Notes under the pieces: model-generated
Database searches by the model: none
Told to the model about the DNA's origin: nothing
What the model saw: the letters and a program-made list of their open reading frames with translations, nothing else
Shown here: positions 48,846 to 57,520 of the stretch, one piece after another
Layout: the number at the start of each line of letters is the position of its first letter
Position numbering within the stretch: the stretch's first letter is position 1
Made by a program: the position numbers and the translations under genes
Assembly (NCBI GenBank): GCA_910586925.1
Contig: CAJUKG010000005.1
Span: 111,433 to 175,432, forward strand
Length of the DNA stretch: 64,000 nt
Reading direction: 5' to 3'
Origin: an uncultured Christensenellaceae bacterium
GTDB taxonomy: Bacteria > Bacillota > Clostridia > Christensenellales > Pumilibacteraceae

Positions 48846-50598
48846 TGTCGTCCCCTCCTTTGTTCTGGGTGTTGTACACTTCGGTGTAGATCTCGTTTTT
48901 GCCGAGAAGTTCCGCATGCGTGCCGACGGCGTCTATCTTGCCGCCGTTCATTATGACTATGCGGTCGGCGTCCTCTACCGACGACGTGCGTTGCGCTATT
49001 ATTATCTTCGTCGTTTCGGGAATGTACTCGCGGAACGCCTTGCGAATGAGCGCGTCGGTACGGGTATCGACGGCACTCGTCGAATCGTCGAGAATGAGTA
49101 TCTTCGGCTTTTTGAGAAGCGCACGCGCGATACAGAGCCGTTGCTTCTGCCCGCCCGAAACGTTTGCGCCGCCCTGCTCGATATGCGTATCGTAACCGTC
49201 GGGGAAAGACGTTACGAACTCGTCGGCTTGAGCGAGTTTGCACGCCTCGACAAGTTCCTCGTCCGTCGCGTCGGGATTGCCCCAGCGCAAATTCTCTTTG
49301 ATCGTGCCCGTGAACAGTTCGTTCTTTTGCAATACCACGGCGACTTGATTGCGGAGAGAATTGAGATCGTACTCGCGCACGTCTACTCCGCCCACTTTGA
49401 CGTCGCCCTCGGTGACGTCGTAAAGCCGCGAAATAAGATTGACGAGCGACGTTTTGCTCGACCCCGTTCCGCCTATAATACCTATCGTTTCGCCCGACTT
49501 GATATGCAAATCGACGCCCTCGAGCACGTTTCGTTCGGCGGCGAGCGAATACTTGAAATTCACTCCGTCGAAATCTATCGAACCGTCTTTCACTTCGTGC
49601 ACTGCGTTCTCGGGACTCGACAGCGTACTTTTCTCCTCGAGTATCTCGCAGATACGCCGCGCGCTCTCTATCGACATGACGATCATAACGAACACCATGG
49701 AGAACATCATGAGCGACATCAGTATTTGCATGCCGTATACTATGAGTTGCGAAACGTCGCCTACGTTTAGCGTCGTGCCGGACGACTTGAGTATCATGTA
49801 CGACCCGACGAACAGCACCGACGACAGCACGCCGTAAAAGAACAGCTGCATGACGGGGTTGCTCCAAGCGAGTATGCGCTCGGCTTTGGTAAAGTCCACT
49901 TGAAGTTCGGTCGCCGCCTTGTCGAACTTGCGTTTTTCATAGTCCTCGCGCACGAACGACTTGACGACGCGCATGCCGCGGATATTTTCCTGTATGGACT
50001 CGTTCAGATTATCGTACCTCTTGAACAGCCGTTTGAAAAGCGGCATAACCTTGAGCATGATAATGAGGAGTATCGCAGTAAGCGGCGGAATAACGCCGAC
50101 GAATATCCAACCGAGATTTCCGCCCATGATAAACGTCATGATGAGCGAAAATATCATCATAAGCGGCGAACGGATCGCGATACGAATTATCATCATGTAT
50201 GCGAACTGCACGTTTGTGACGTCGGTCGTCATGCGCGTTACGAGCGACGGCGTGGAAAACTTGTCTATGTTCTCGAACGAAAAATCCTGAATTCCGTAGT
50301 ACAGATCTTTGCGCAAGTTCTTTGCGAACCCCGCGGAAGCCTTCGCGCAAAACGCGCCCGAAAGCGCGCCGCAAGCGAGCGATGCGAACGATGTGGCGAG
50401 AAGTATTCCGCCGTACATGAGTATCTCGCTCAATTCGATCGTTTCGCCCGCTTCGATATTGACGTCGATCGCGTTGACGAGCATTGCCACGATAAACGGA
50501 ATCAAACACTCGAGAATGACTTCAAAAGACACGAAAATAGGCGTGAGAATAGACGCCGCTTTATACTCTCTTATACTTTTTGCCAATACTTTAATCAT
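48835..50598 (-). CDS. ABC exporter half-transporter, first subunit
   Basis: A 587-residue permease-ATPase fusion. The ATPase has IGIIGGTGSSKTSLVNLISR (Walker A), VSGGQKQRLCIARAL (canonical signature) and PKILILDDSTSAVDTRTD. The residue after the Walker B aspartate is D rather than the catalytic E, marking the degenerate site usual in one half of heterodimeric exporters. AAAGG lies 7 nt before the ATG at 50598. Drug, peptide or lipid export is typical of the family; the cargo is unknown. Confidence 0.92.
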   Translation of the reverse strand: MIKVLAKSIREYKAASILTPIFVSFEVILECLIPFIVAMLVNAIDVNIEAGETIELSEILMYGGILLATSFASLACGALSGAFCAKASAGFAKNLRKDLYYGIQDFSFENIDKFSTPSLVTRMTTDVTNVQFAYMMIIRIAIRSPLMMIFSLIMTFIMGGNLGWIFVGVIPPLTAILLIIMLKVMPLFKRLFKRYDNLNESIQENIRGMRVVKSFVREDYEKRKFDKAATELQVDFTKAERILAWSNPVMQLFFYGVLSSVLFVGSYMILKSSGTTLNVGDVSQLIVYGMQILMSLMMFSMVFVMIVMSIESARRICEILEEKSTLSSPENAVHEVKDGSIDFDGVNFKYSLAAERNVLEGVDLHIKSGETIGIIGGTGSSKTSLVNLISRLYDVTEGDVKVGGVDVREYDLNSLRNQVAVVLQKNELFTGTIKENLRWGNPDATDEELVEACKLAQADEFVTSFPDGYDTHIEQGGANVSGGQKQRLCIARALLKKPKILILDDSTSAVDTRTDALIRKAFREYIPETTKIIIAQRTSSVEDADRIVIMNGGKIDAVGTHAELLGKNEIYTEVYNTQNKGGDDNGK

Positions 50599-50641
50599 TG
50601 CGTAACCTTTACATATATTCGGATTTAATAAGTGTTTATTT

Positions 50642-50670
50642 AGTTTATCACGCAATAAAATTTTTGTCAA
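50642..50670 (-). promoter_or_regulatory. Sigma-A promoter of the ABC exporter operon
   Basis: Minus-strand TTGACA (50665-50670), 17-nt spacer, TAAACT (50642-50647). Confidence 0.68.
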
Positions 50671-50692
50671 CTTTTTTTCGCGGGTTTATACG

Positions 50693-50733
50693 CAAAAAAT
50701 TCGGATCGCATTTTCACGCGATCCGAATTTTTT
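50693..50733 (-). terminator. Terminator of spoIVA
   Basis: AAATTCGGATCGC pairs with GCGATCCGAATTT around an 8-nt loop, with T tracts on both sides. Confidence 0.85.
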
Positions 50734-50746
50734 TGATTGCATTTAA

Positions 50747-52222
50747 TTACAGAAGTATGCAGATTATGCCGCCCCTACCCTCGTTCACGATACGCGAGAG
50801 GGTCTTGCGCATTTTCTTTTGCGCATCCTCGGGCATGGCGCACAGCTTGTTGTTAAGCCCCTCGTTGACGAGGCTGTCGAGCGATTTCCCGAACATGTTC
50901 GTTTGCCAAATACCTTTGGGATTTTGCTCGAACTCGGACAGGAGATAGTTTACAAGCTCCTCGCTCTGCTGTTCGGTACCGACCACGGGACACACTTCCG
51001 TTTCGATATCCACACGCATTATGTGCAGGCTGGGCGCGGACGCTTTGAGCTTTACGCCGAACCGCGAGCCTTGCTTGAATATCTGCGGTTCTTGAAGGGT
51101 CATTTCGTCCATTGTCGGAGTGACTACGCCGTATCCCGTTTCGGCTACCTCGTTCAAGGCTTTACTCATTTTGTCGAACGCGCGTTTCGCTTTTACAAGC
51201 TCGCCGAGCGACGACATAAGGTCGAACTCGTCGCGAATATCGACGCCGAACTCCTCTTGCAATGCGCGGTAGAACAGCCCGGGCTTTTCGCGCACCGAGT
51301 ACACCGCCCTGCCTTTATCAAGCTCTACGGCTTTCAGTTCTACCGCGTCGAAAAATTCGGAGGTCATTTCCTGTTCGCCTGCGGTGCAGTCGCGCATTTT
51401 GCACTTTGCGGTCGCAAGCGACATAGCGGTTTCGGTGAGTTCTTTCACGATCGCGTTATCGGCTTCGAGTGCTCTTATCCAATTCGCGGTTTCGAAATAT
51501 ATATCGCGCAGCGGGAACTCGTACAAAACGTTCTCGAACAGTTTTACCACGTCGTTCTTGTTAAGACTCGCGACGTTCATGGGAACGACCGCCGTGCCGT
51601 ACTTTTCGGCAAGACCTTTCGCGAGTTTCTTGGTTTCCTGCGATCCCGGCACCGACGAATTGAGCACGATCACGAACGGCTTGCCGAGTGCTTTAAGCTC
51701 GCTTACGGTGCGCTCTTCCGCCGCGACGTACGCATCGCGCGGCAATTCGGTCTTGATAGAACCGTCGCTCGTCATAACGACGCCGATAGTCGAATGATCG
51801 GCGATCACCTTGCGCGTTCCGATTTCGGCGGCGCGCTCGAACGGTATCGGCGCGTCGTTCCAAGGCGTTTTGACCATGCGCTCGCCGTCGCCGTCCTTAT
51901 GTCCCGTCGCGCCGTCCACCATGTACCCCACACAGTCCACGAGCCGCACCGAGATCTCGGCGACGTCGTTGAGTCGCACCGTCACCGCTTCCGACGGCAC
52001 AAACTTGGGCTGCGTCGTCATGACGGCTTTGCCCTCCGCGCTCTGCGGCAGTTCGTCGCGCATGCGCTCAAGCTCGTAGCCGCTTGCCGACGGAATGACA
52101 AATGCGTTCATAAAATTGGTTATGAATGTCGATTTGCCGGAGCGCACAGGACCGACGACGCCGATATAAATATCTCCGCCGGTCCGTTCCGTAATATCTT
52201 TGTAAACGTCGTACTCTTCCAT
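50747..52222 (-). CDS. spoIVA: Stage IV sporulation protein A
   Basis: A 491-residue spore-coat morphogenetic ATPase, the expected length. DVYKDITERTGGDIYIGVVG begins the protein, with GPVRSGKSTFITNFM as Walker A, RLVDCVGYMVDGATG as Walker B, and ADHSTIGVVMTSDGSI and VIVLNSSVPGS following. The C-terminal end EGRGGIICILL is the conserved tail needed for forespore localisation. In the mother cell SpoIVA polymerises on the forespore surface as the coat base layer. The ATG at 52222 has GGGAGG upstream; the longer frame runs through the promoter. A sigma-E-like promoter lies 37 nt upstream and a strong terminator follows. Confidence 0.98.
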   Translation of the reverse strand: MEEYDVYKDITERTGGDIYIGVVGPVRSGKSTFITNFMNAFVIPSASGYELERMRDELPQSAEGKAVMTTQPKFVPSEAVTVRLNDVAEISVRLVDCVGYMVDGATGHKDGDGERMVKTPWNDAPIPFERAAEIGTRKVIADHSTIGVVMTSDGSIKTELPRDAYVAAEERTVSELKALGKPFVIVLNSSVPGSQETKKLAKGLAEKYGTAVVPMNVASLNKNDVVKLFENVLYEFPLRDIYFETANWIRALEADNAIVKELTETAMSLATAKCKMRDCTAGEQEMTSEFFDAVELKAVELDKGRAVYSVREKPGLFYRALQEEFGVDIRDEFDLMSSLGELVKAKRAFDKMSKALNEVAETGYGVVTPTMDEMTLQEPQIFKQGSRFGVKLKASAPSLHIMRVDIETEVCPVVGTEQQSEELVNYLLSEFEQNPKGIWQTNMFGKSLDSLVNEGLNNKLCAMPEDAQKKMRKTLSRIVNEGRGGIICILL

Positions 52223-52258
52223 GTTACCTCCCGTCAGACAAGGTTTTTTTGCTAATTG

Positions 52259-52287
52259 ATTGTATGTCGCAGTTAAACCGTTTATGC
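52259..52287 (-). promoter_or_regulatory. Sigma-E-like sporulation promoter of spoIVA
   Basis: On the minus strand GCATAAA (52281-52287), a 14-nt spacer and CATACAAT (52259-52266). The -10 is an exact match to the Bacillus sigma-E -10, and the -35 matches five of seven positions of KMATATT. Confidence 0.7.
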
Positions 52288-52367
52288 CGACCACATTGAA
52301 TACGCTTTTAATATATGAGTGCGATCGAGGCAATATAACAAGAATACATAAAAATTATTCGGCACAA

Positions 52368-52396
52368 AAAAAGAAGCATTGCGAACGCTTCTTTTT
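52368..52396 (-). terminator. Terminator of the InlB-repeat lipoprotein gene
   Basis: AAAAAGAAGC (52368-52377) pairs with GCTTCTTTTT (52387-52396) around a 9-nt loop. Confidence 0.78.
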
Positions 52397-52419
52397 ATAT
52401 GTATGGATATTTAGGAAAT

Positions 52420-54063
52420 TCAGAGATAGAGATTTGTCGTGTCCGGATAGTGAACATCAAGCCAAATATCGCTAAAATAAAGTTTTTTCCACATAGTTCC
52501 GCTAATGTCCTGACTGACCGAAGCATAATAACTAATATACAAAGTGTTCGTTCTCAACTTCAAATCAATGTCGAAGCTATAGCTTTTATATGTTGTTTCG
52601 GCTACAGTGAAAGTATTTTTATTCAAAAAATTACTGTCACTCACCAAAACGTCATCATAGAAATAAAAGCCGCCCGTACCGATAGCACCCACATTCCATT
52701 TCATCTTCGCATGAAACGATAATTTAATATCCGCTCCGCTTGCGGGAATATATTCGGATAAATCGAGCTTTGACCGCCAGTCTGCCGACGGACCTTTTTT
52801 CTGTCCCGCACAAATCGAATCCGAATTGTACGTCTGCTGTTCCGCTGTTATCAATATTTTTTTCACAGTCATTGCCTTATACCAACCTGCTTTAAGTTTT
52901 GTACTCGTTGCGGGCATGGTAGTTCTCGTATATTGTTCTTTATCTTCGGTGTACCAACCCGCAAAGATAAAATCTTCTTTCTCGGGCGTAGGTAATTTTA
53001 TACTTTCGCCCGCCGCTACGGAAATATCGTTTACTTCCGATCCGCCGTTGCTGTCAAACACGATTTTTGCCTGCCACACCGCTTTAAGACTTACGCTCTT
53101 TGTCGGCATAGTCGAATATTCCGCGGTCTTGCCGTCGAGCGTTTCCCACTTTACAAACTTATATCCGTCTTTTGTCGGTGTCGGTAAAGATATATTCGCA
53201 CCCGCCCGCGCAACGACTGCATTGACTTCGTCGCCGCCGTCGGTATCGAGTTCTATAACGGGCGCGTACTCAACCGCATACAATACGGTATCGCCCTCTA
53301 TATTGCCGTTGAACAGTTCCGACTTGTCGCTCTTTTTAGACCAGGTTAAAGGTGCTTCGCCGTTCTTTCTCGTTTTGGTGACGATTTTACTTACGGGGGT
53401 ATTCCACTCCGCTTTGACTATTTCTTCGTCCATACCTTCGTCGAAATAGCATGTAACGTTAAACTTTTCGGTTTCAAACCCCGCATACAAATAAATATAG
53501 CCGTCGCTCGCGAGCGTAAAGTTGATTTCATTTACGACCGATACTTTTGGCAGCGTGCCGTACATATCCGCGACCTGAACACCCTTGCCGTTCTCTTGCG
53601 TATACCAACCCGTGAAGTTCTTATGTTCGAGCGACAGGTTTTTGGGAAGTTCGGGAAGTTCGGTACCGTAATCTACTTTAAGTTGCCTGCTCCCCGTAAC
53701 CGTCGCACCTTGATAGTCTAAAATTACGGTATATTCTTTTGCCTTGTACTGCGGGTATAAGACGATACTCCTGCCCTCGTTATAAGGCGACACCGAAGAT
53801 CCGCTTGCGGTTACATATTGCGTTCCGCCCACTTCCGCATCGTACAGCCCCAAAAAGATATATCCCGTCTTTTCGGGAATGACCGCCAAAGAATACGGCT
53901 GACCTTGCGTGACGGTGATCTGCTTTGCCCCGCTCTCGTCGGTGTACTGTATGGTGTACTCTTTCGGTGCAGTCGGTTCGTTATCGGAAGCACAGCCTAT
54001 AAACCCGACGCTCAAAGTCGCCGCGAGTACCGCACACACAATACCGTAAAATACTTTTTTCAT
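52420..54063 (-). CDS. InlB-repeat (Flg_new) surface lipoprotein
   Basis: 547 residues. The lipoprotein signal is MKKVFYGIVCAVLAATLSVG followed by lipobox FIGC (cysteine near residue 24). The outer part holds about five InlB B-repeat/Flg_new-type beta modules of 65-75 residues with the G-Y-x-F-x-x-[FW]-x-x-x-D pattern (GYIFLGLYDAEVGGTQYV, NFTGWYTQENGK, GYKFVKWETLDGK, DFIFAGWYTEDKEQY) and F-D-x-N-G-G-S-E-V starts. A C-terminal beta-sandwich (about 400-547) includes LSEYIPASGADIKLSFHAKM. GGAGG lies 5 nt before the ATG. It is divergent from, and probably controlled by, the XRE regulator at 54184. Confidence 0.83.
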   Translation of the reverse strand: MKKVFYGIVCAVLAATLSVGFIGCASDNEPTAPKEYTIQYTDESGAKQITVTQGQPYSLAVIPEKTGYIFLGLYDAEVGGTQYVTASGSSVSPYNEGRSIVLYPQYKAKEYTVILDYQGATVTGSRQLKVDYGTELPELPKNLSLEHKNFTGWYTQENGKGVQVADMYGTLPKVSVVNEINFTLASDGYIYLYAGFETEKFNVTCYFDEGMDEEIVKAEWNTPVSKIVTKTRKNGEAPLTWSKKSDKSELFNGNIEGDTVLYAVEYAPVIELDTDGGDEVNAVVARAGANISLPTPTKDGYKFVKWETLDGKTAEYSTMPTKSVSLKAVWQAKIVFDSNGGSEVNDISVAAGESIKLPTPEKEDFIFAGWYTEDKEQYTRTTMPATSTKLKAGWYKAMTVKKILITAEQQTYNSDSICAGQKKGPSADWRSKLDLSEYIPASGADIKLSFHAKMKWNVGAIGTGGFYFYDDVLVSDSNFLNKNTFTVAETTYKSYSFDIDLKLRTNTLYISYYASVSQDISGTMWKKLYFSDIWLDVHYPDTTNLYL

Positions 54064-54111
54064 AAACTCCTCCGATTTTGTAATTTAATATTGCTTTGCC
54101 TCTGCATCATT

Positions 54112-54128
54112 TATAGCAATACGCTATA
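54112..54128. promoter_or_regulatory. Operator O1 of the XRE switch
   Basis: Perfect palindrome TATAGC-5-GCTATA just downstream of the predicted lipoprotein transcription start. Confidence 0.72.
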
Positions 54129-54137
54129 AACTAATTT

Positions 54138-54166
54138 ATTATATAACAGTTTGCTATAATTGTCAA
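54138..54166 (-). promoter_or_regulatory. Consensus sigma-A promoter of the lipoprotein gene
   Basis: Minus-strand TTGACA (54161-54166), 17-nt spacer, TATAAT (54138-54143). Operator O2 fills the spacer. Confidence 0.85.
54142..54158. promoter_or_regulatory. Operator O2 of the XRE switch
   Basis: TATAAC-5-GCTATA, differing from O1 by one arm base, centred 30 bp from O1. It overlaps the -10 box (54155-54160) proposed for the XRE gene. Confidence 0.72.
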
Positions 54167-54183
54167 GAGGTTTCATATAAATT

Positions 54184-54396
54184 ATGGGAATGAACATTTT
54201 TCGGGAACGGCTATACGAGCTTCGCAAGCTGAACAAGATGACGCAGGTAAACGTTGCGGAATACTTGAACATAAGTCAACCGTCGTATATTCGTTACGAA
54301 AACGGCGGCGCGGAACCGAGCCTTGAGAATTTGGTCAAACTTGCCGATTTGTTTGACGTCACCACCGATTACCTGCTCGGGCGAACGAATTACTGA
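54184..54396 (+). CDS. XRE-family helix-turn-helix regulator
   Basis: A 70-residue protein that is only a Cro/C1-type helix-turn-helix. FRERLYELRKLNKMTQVNVAEYLNIS is helices 1-3, QPSYIRYENGGAEPSLENLVKLADLFDVTTDYLLGR the rest, with the conserved Y-E-x-G...P-S-x-x-x-L-x-x-x-A-x-x-x-x-V-x-x-D-Y-L-L-G end. The start is ATG 54184 or 54190; GAGG is 13 nt upstream. Two near-identical palindromes lie between this gene and the divergent lipoprotein gene, so it probably represses both itself and that gene. Confidence 0.9.
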   Translation: MGMNIFRERLYELRKLNKMTQVNVAEYLNISQPSYIRYENGGAEPSLENLVKLADLFDVTTDYLLGRTNY

Positions 54397-54400
54397 ATAC

Positions 54401-54441
54401 AAAACAAGCGTTAGAGTTTTTCGCTCCGACGCTTGTTTTTT
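54401..54441. terminator. Bidirectional terminator between XRE gene and plsY
   Basis: AAAACAAGCGT (54401-54411) pairs with ACGCTTGTTTT (54429-54439), followed by TT. Confidence 0.82.
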
Positions 54442-54495
54442 AGTGATATTTAATGTATTACTCCGCTCGCTTTGCTAACATAACGGAAAACTTTT

Positions 54496-55212
54496 TTATT
54501 CCGCGACGATCGTTTCGTCGAACAGTATCGCCCTGTCGCGAAAAGGTTTAGCCTTTTTCGGCTTTACGAGCACCACTCTGCCTTCGGTTCCAGAAAACAG
54601 CTTGACGAGGTTTTTCCTGTGCGCGAACAGGCTCAACGCATACATTGCGAATAGTATGACCGCACAATATACGCCGAGCGGATTTTGCGTGGCGCGCAAG
54701 CTCTCTACCGCAAGCGGCGCGCTCATCATTATGAACGATGTGAGCGACCCGATCTGCGTAATAAAGAGGAACGCGACCCCTATCGCGAATGCGCCGAGCG
54801 TATACAGCGGTTGCATCGTCAAGCACACGCCGATAGTCGTCGCCGCGCCCTTGCCGCCCTTGAACTTCATGGTTACGGGGTATATGTGCCCGAGCACCGC
54901 GCAAAACCCGCCGACGTACATGCCCATTCTGTCCGCACCGAGCCGCAGGAACTCGCCGCCGCCCATGAACAGCCAGCCGAGCAGGCACGGAACGACGCCC
55001 TTGAGCACGTCGAGCACGAGCGTGAGCACGCCGAGTATTTTTCCGTACGAGCGCAACATGTTCATAGTGCCGGGATTTCCGCTGCCGCACTGCCGAATGT
55101 CCTTGCCTTTGATTCGGCTTATGAGTATCGCGCTGTTTATATTACCTATAAAATACGCACCGAGCGCAACGAGCACGCCCGCCAAAATTTGCATTTGTAT
55201 CGAAATCGTCAT
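54496..55212 (-). CDS. plsY: Acyl-phosphate:glycerol-3-phosphate acyltransferase PlsY
   Basis: A 238-residue membrane enzyme that makes lysophosphatidic acid, the first step of phospholipid synthesis. Motif 1 is GNINSAILISRIKGKDIRQCGSGNPGTMNMLR, motif 2 GHIYPVTMKFKGGKGAATTIG, and motif 3 lies near MSAPLAVESLR. Five to six hydrophobic helices are present. The C-terminal 40 residues (VLVKPKKAKPFRD...) extend beyond the usual end. It begins 4 nt after the der stop, in the common der-plsY order. Confidence 0.95.
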   Translation of the reverse strand: MTISIQMQILAGVLVALGAYFIGNINSAILISRIKGKDIRQCGSGNPGTMNMLRSYGKILGVLTLVLDVLKGVVPCLLGWLFMGGGEFLRLGADRMGMYVGGFCAVLGHIYPVTMKFKGGKGAATTIGVCLTMQPLYTLGAFAIGVAFLFITQIGSLTSFIMMSAPLAVESLRATQNPLGVYCAVILFAMYALSLFAHRKNLVKLFSGTEGRVVLVKPKKAKPFRDRAILFDETIVAE

Positions 55213-55216
55213 ATGT

Positions 55217-56524
55217 TTATTCCTCGCGCCCGATAAACTTCAGTTTTATCGGCGTTCCCGAAAAGTCGAATGCGCGCCGCAACGCATTTTCCAAATACCG
55301 CTCGTACGAAAAATGTATCAGTTTTGCGTCGTTGACTTTGAACACGAACAGCGGCGGGCACACACCCGGCTGCGACACGTACAATATTTTCGCTTTCCTG
55401 CCCTTTCGCGCCGTCGGCTCCGTCGCGGCTACGGCTTGTCCGACAAGCTCGTTCAAAAGCCCCGTCGCTATGCGCCGCGTCGCGTTTTGATACGACAGCT
55501 TCGCCGCCTCGATGATTTTTTCCACGCGCTGTCCCGTGACGGCAGACACCGACACGCTCGTGAAATAGCTCATGAACGCAAGATGCTCTTTCAGCTCGTC
55601 CGTCTTGCGCTTGAGCGTACCCGTATCTTTTTCCACGGCGTCCCACTTATTGAGCACCAATACCGACGGCTTGCCTTCTTCGTGCACAAGCCCCGCGATC
55701 TTTTCGTCCTGTTCGGTTATCGGCTGCGTCGCGTCCACGACGATAAGCACCACGTCCGCACGCTTGATGGCGGAAATGGCGCGGATCACCGAATACCGCT
55801 CCACCGATCCGTCTGGTATATCGCGTTTGCGCCGCATGCCCGCCGTATCTATAATGATATAATCTTCGCCGCCGATACTGACGAGCGTATCCACCGCGTC
55901 GCGAGTCGTTCCCGCAACGTCGGATACGATACTGCGCTCATAACCCGACAGTCTGTTTACGAGCGAACTTTTTCCCACGTTCGGCTTGCCGACGATCGCG
56001 ATCGCCAGCGGTTTTTCTTCGTCGCCGTCCGCCGTGATTTCAAACCCGTCGCATACCGCATCGAGCATGTCGCCTACGCCCGAGCCGTGCTCGGCGGAAA
56101 TAAGATGCGGCTCGCCAAGTCCCAGCGAGTAAAAATCATAAACGTTGTCGCGGTTGGCGGAATCCGCTTTATTCACGGCGAGCACAACGTTTCGCCCGCT
56201 CTTGCGCAAGATCTCCGCAATATCCGTGTCGCCCGGCATTACACCCTGCTTGACGTCGGTCACGAAAATAACGACGTCGGCAAGCTCCGCCGCGTCGAGT
56301 GCCTGACGCTTGACCGACCGCGAAATGTCGTCGTCGAGGTCGTCTATCCCGCCCGTGTCTATGAGCGTAAACTCCCTGCCGCACCACTCGCAATCGGCGT
56401 ACAGTCTGTCACGCGTAACGCCCGGCATGTCGTCAACAATGGCGACGCGCCGTCCGCTTATCCTGTTTATGAGAGTGGACTTTCCGACGTTCGGACGTCC
56501 TACAATGGCTACGGTAGGTTTCAT
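55217..56524 (-). CDS. der: Ribosome biogenesis GTPase Der (EngA)
   Basis: A 435-residue essential GTPase with two tandem G domains and a KH-like end, needed for 50S assembly. The first G1 motif is VAIVGRPNVGKSTLINRI with G3 DTGGID and G4 NKAD. The second is IAIVGKPNVGKSSLVNRL with DTAGMRRK and NKWD. The KH-like domain runs from about 345 (ARKGRKAKILYVSQPGVCPP...FVFKVND). The ATG is at 56524. A promoter ends 8 nt upstream and no usable ribosome site is seen, so the mRNA is probably leaderless. Confidence 0.97.
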   Translation of the reverse strand: MKPTVAIVGRPNVGKSTLINRISGRRVAIVDDMPGVTRDRLYADCEWCGREFTLIDTGGIDDLDDDISRSVKRQALDAAELADVVIFVTDVKQGVMPGDTDIAEILRKSGRNVVLAVNKADSANRDNVYDFYSLGLGEPHLISAEHGSGVGDMLDAVCDGFEITADGDEEKPLAIAIVGKPNVGKSSLVNRLSGYERSIVSDVAGTTRDAVDTLVSIGGEDYIIIDTAGMRRKRDIPDGSVERYSVIRAISAIKRADVVLIVVDATQPITEQDEKIAGLVHEEGKPSVLVLNKWDAVEKDTGTLKRKTDELKEHLAFMSYFTSVSVSAVTGQRVEKIIEAAKLSYQNATRRIATGLLNELVGQAVAATEPTARKGRKAKILYVSQPGVCPPLFVFKVNDAKLIHFSYERYLENALRRAFDFSGTPIKLKFIGREE

Positions 56525-56532
56525 ACACCGAA

Positions 56533-56561
56533 ATTATATCACGTTGCATACAAAAAGTAAA
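56533..56561 (-). promoter_or_regulatory. Sigma-A promoter of der (predicted leaderless)
   Basis: Minus-strand TTTACT (56556-56561), 17-nt spacer, TATAAT (56533-56538). The ATG starts 8 nt past the -10 box. Confidence 0.68.
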
Positions 56562-56579
56562 GCAAACCTACTTCTTTTG

Positions 56580-56751
56580 ATAAAAGAAGTAGGCAAGAAA
56601 ATTTTACATGAAATAATTATCGTTTATCTTTGCGTTTCGGCTCTGTAAAATAAACTGTCTTAATATTGAAATATCGTTTTTCAATAAAAGAAGTGGGCAA
56701 GAAAATTTTGCATGAAATAATTATCGTTTATCTTTGCGTTTCGGCTCTGTA
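56580..56751. repeat. 68-bp direct repeat pair
   Basis: Copies at 56580-56647 and 56684-56751 differ at two positions and are offset by 104 bp. The first copy is preceded by a perfect inverted repeat, CTACTTCTTTT/AAAAGAAGTAG. The interval between der and the DUF1614 gene holds no gene. Confidence 0.9.
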
Positions 56752-56785
56752 TATACCTATCGAAATTCGGTTCTATATAACATGC

Positions 56786-57484
56786 CTATTCGTCGAAATA
56801 TCTTTTATATTCGTCGGAATCGAAGTCCTCGCCCTGCTCGCTCATCATAGCGGCGGTACGGCGATGGCGGCGCGTCGACATCGTGCGGCGTATTGCGGCT
56901 ATCGCCTCGAACAGCACCACCGCAAACACGGCAGCGAGTATTACCGCATCGAACGTGGCGGCAGACCCTATCTGCATTGGCGCGGAATACACGTACACAT
57001 TGACGGCGGACGCTATGATCTCGCCTATCGGCACACCCGAAAACACGCCCGCGAGCGCGGCGAGTTTCGTTTTGGCGACGAGATACGCGACCGCGCCGAC
57101 GAGAAATCCGACGATAAGCACCGACACAACGTCGCCTACAAGCGGCGATATTATCAGTCGCACCGACACCGTGAGAGCTACGGTTACGGCGGTCGTCACG
57201 ACGGCGCGCGATACTTCCCGCGTCCGCGCCGCGAGCACGTAAAACACGACCGCGAACACGACGGGTGCGATAAATCCCGCAACATTGAAAACTACGCCGC
57301 CTATCGCGAACGACGGAACGAACGCACTGCCGATAAGCAATCCGATCATTATAAACGCCAGCCAATACGCCACGCCGAAACTCTTAAACACCCGCTCCGC
57401 CACGCCGAAAAACAACAGCACGGCTACAAGTCCGCAAAGCACAAGTCCGATAATCATGCAAAGTATTATCGACGGATAAAACAA
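56786..57484 (-). CDS. DUF1614-family membrane protein
   Basis: A 232-residue integral membrane protein with six or seven hydrophobic helices. It matches the DUF1614 layout: LLFFGVAERVFKSFGVAYWLAFIMIG, then IGGVVFNVAGFIAPVVFAVVF, a small-residue-rich middle (VTTAVTVALTVSVRLII) and IGSAATFDAVILAAVFAVVLFEAI, equivalent to the family's G-G-A-G-x-F-D-x-[IV] end. The tail is short, basic then acidic (RRHRRTAAMMSEQGEDFDSDEY). Function is unknown. Confidence 0.78.
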   Translation of the reverse strand: MFYPSIILCMIIGLVLCGLVAVLLFFGVAERVFKSFGVAYWLAFIMIGLLIGSAFVPSFAIGGVVFNVAGFIAPVVFAVVFYVLAARTREVSRAVVTTAVTVALTVSVRLIISPLVGDVVSVLIVGFLVGAVAYLVAKTKLAALAGVFSGVPIGEIIASAVNVYVYSAPMQIGSAATFDAVILAAVFAVVLFEAIAAIRRTMSTRRHRRTAAMMSEQGEDFDSDEYKRYFDE

Positions 57485-57520
57485 AAAATATACGGACTAC
57501 AATAAACCGAAAGCCGCCCC

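Noticed and set aside
46965..48956. A 663-codon plus-strand frame across the ABC transporter genes
   Set aside because: It is H/R/Y-rich low-quality sequence antisense to two clear ABC transporter subunits.
54602..56560. A 652-codon plus-strand frame across plsY and der
   Set aside because: Antisense to two well-conserved core genes; no domain and no ribosome site.
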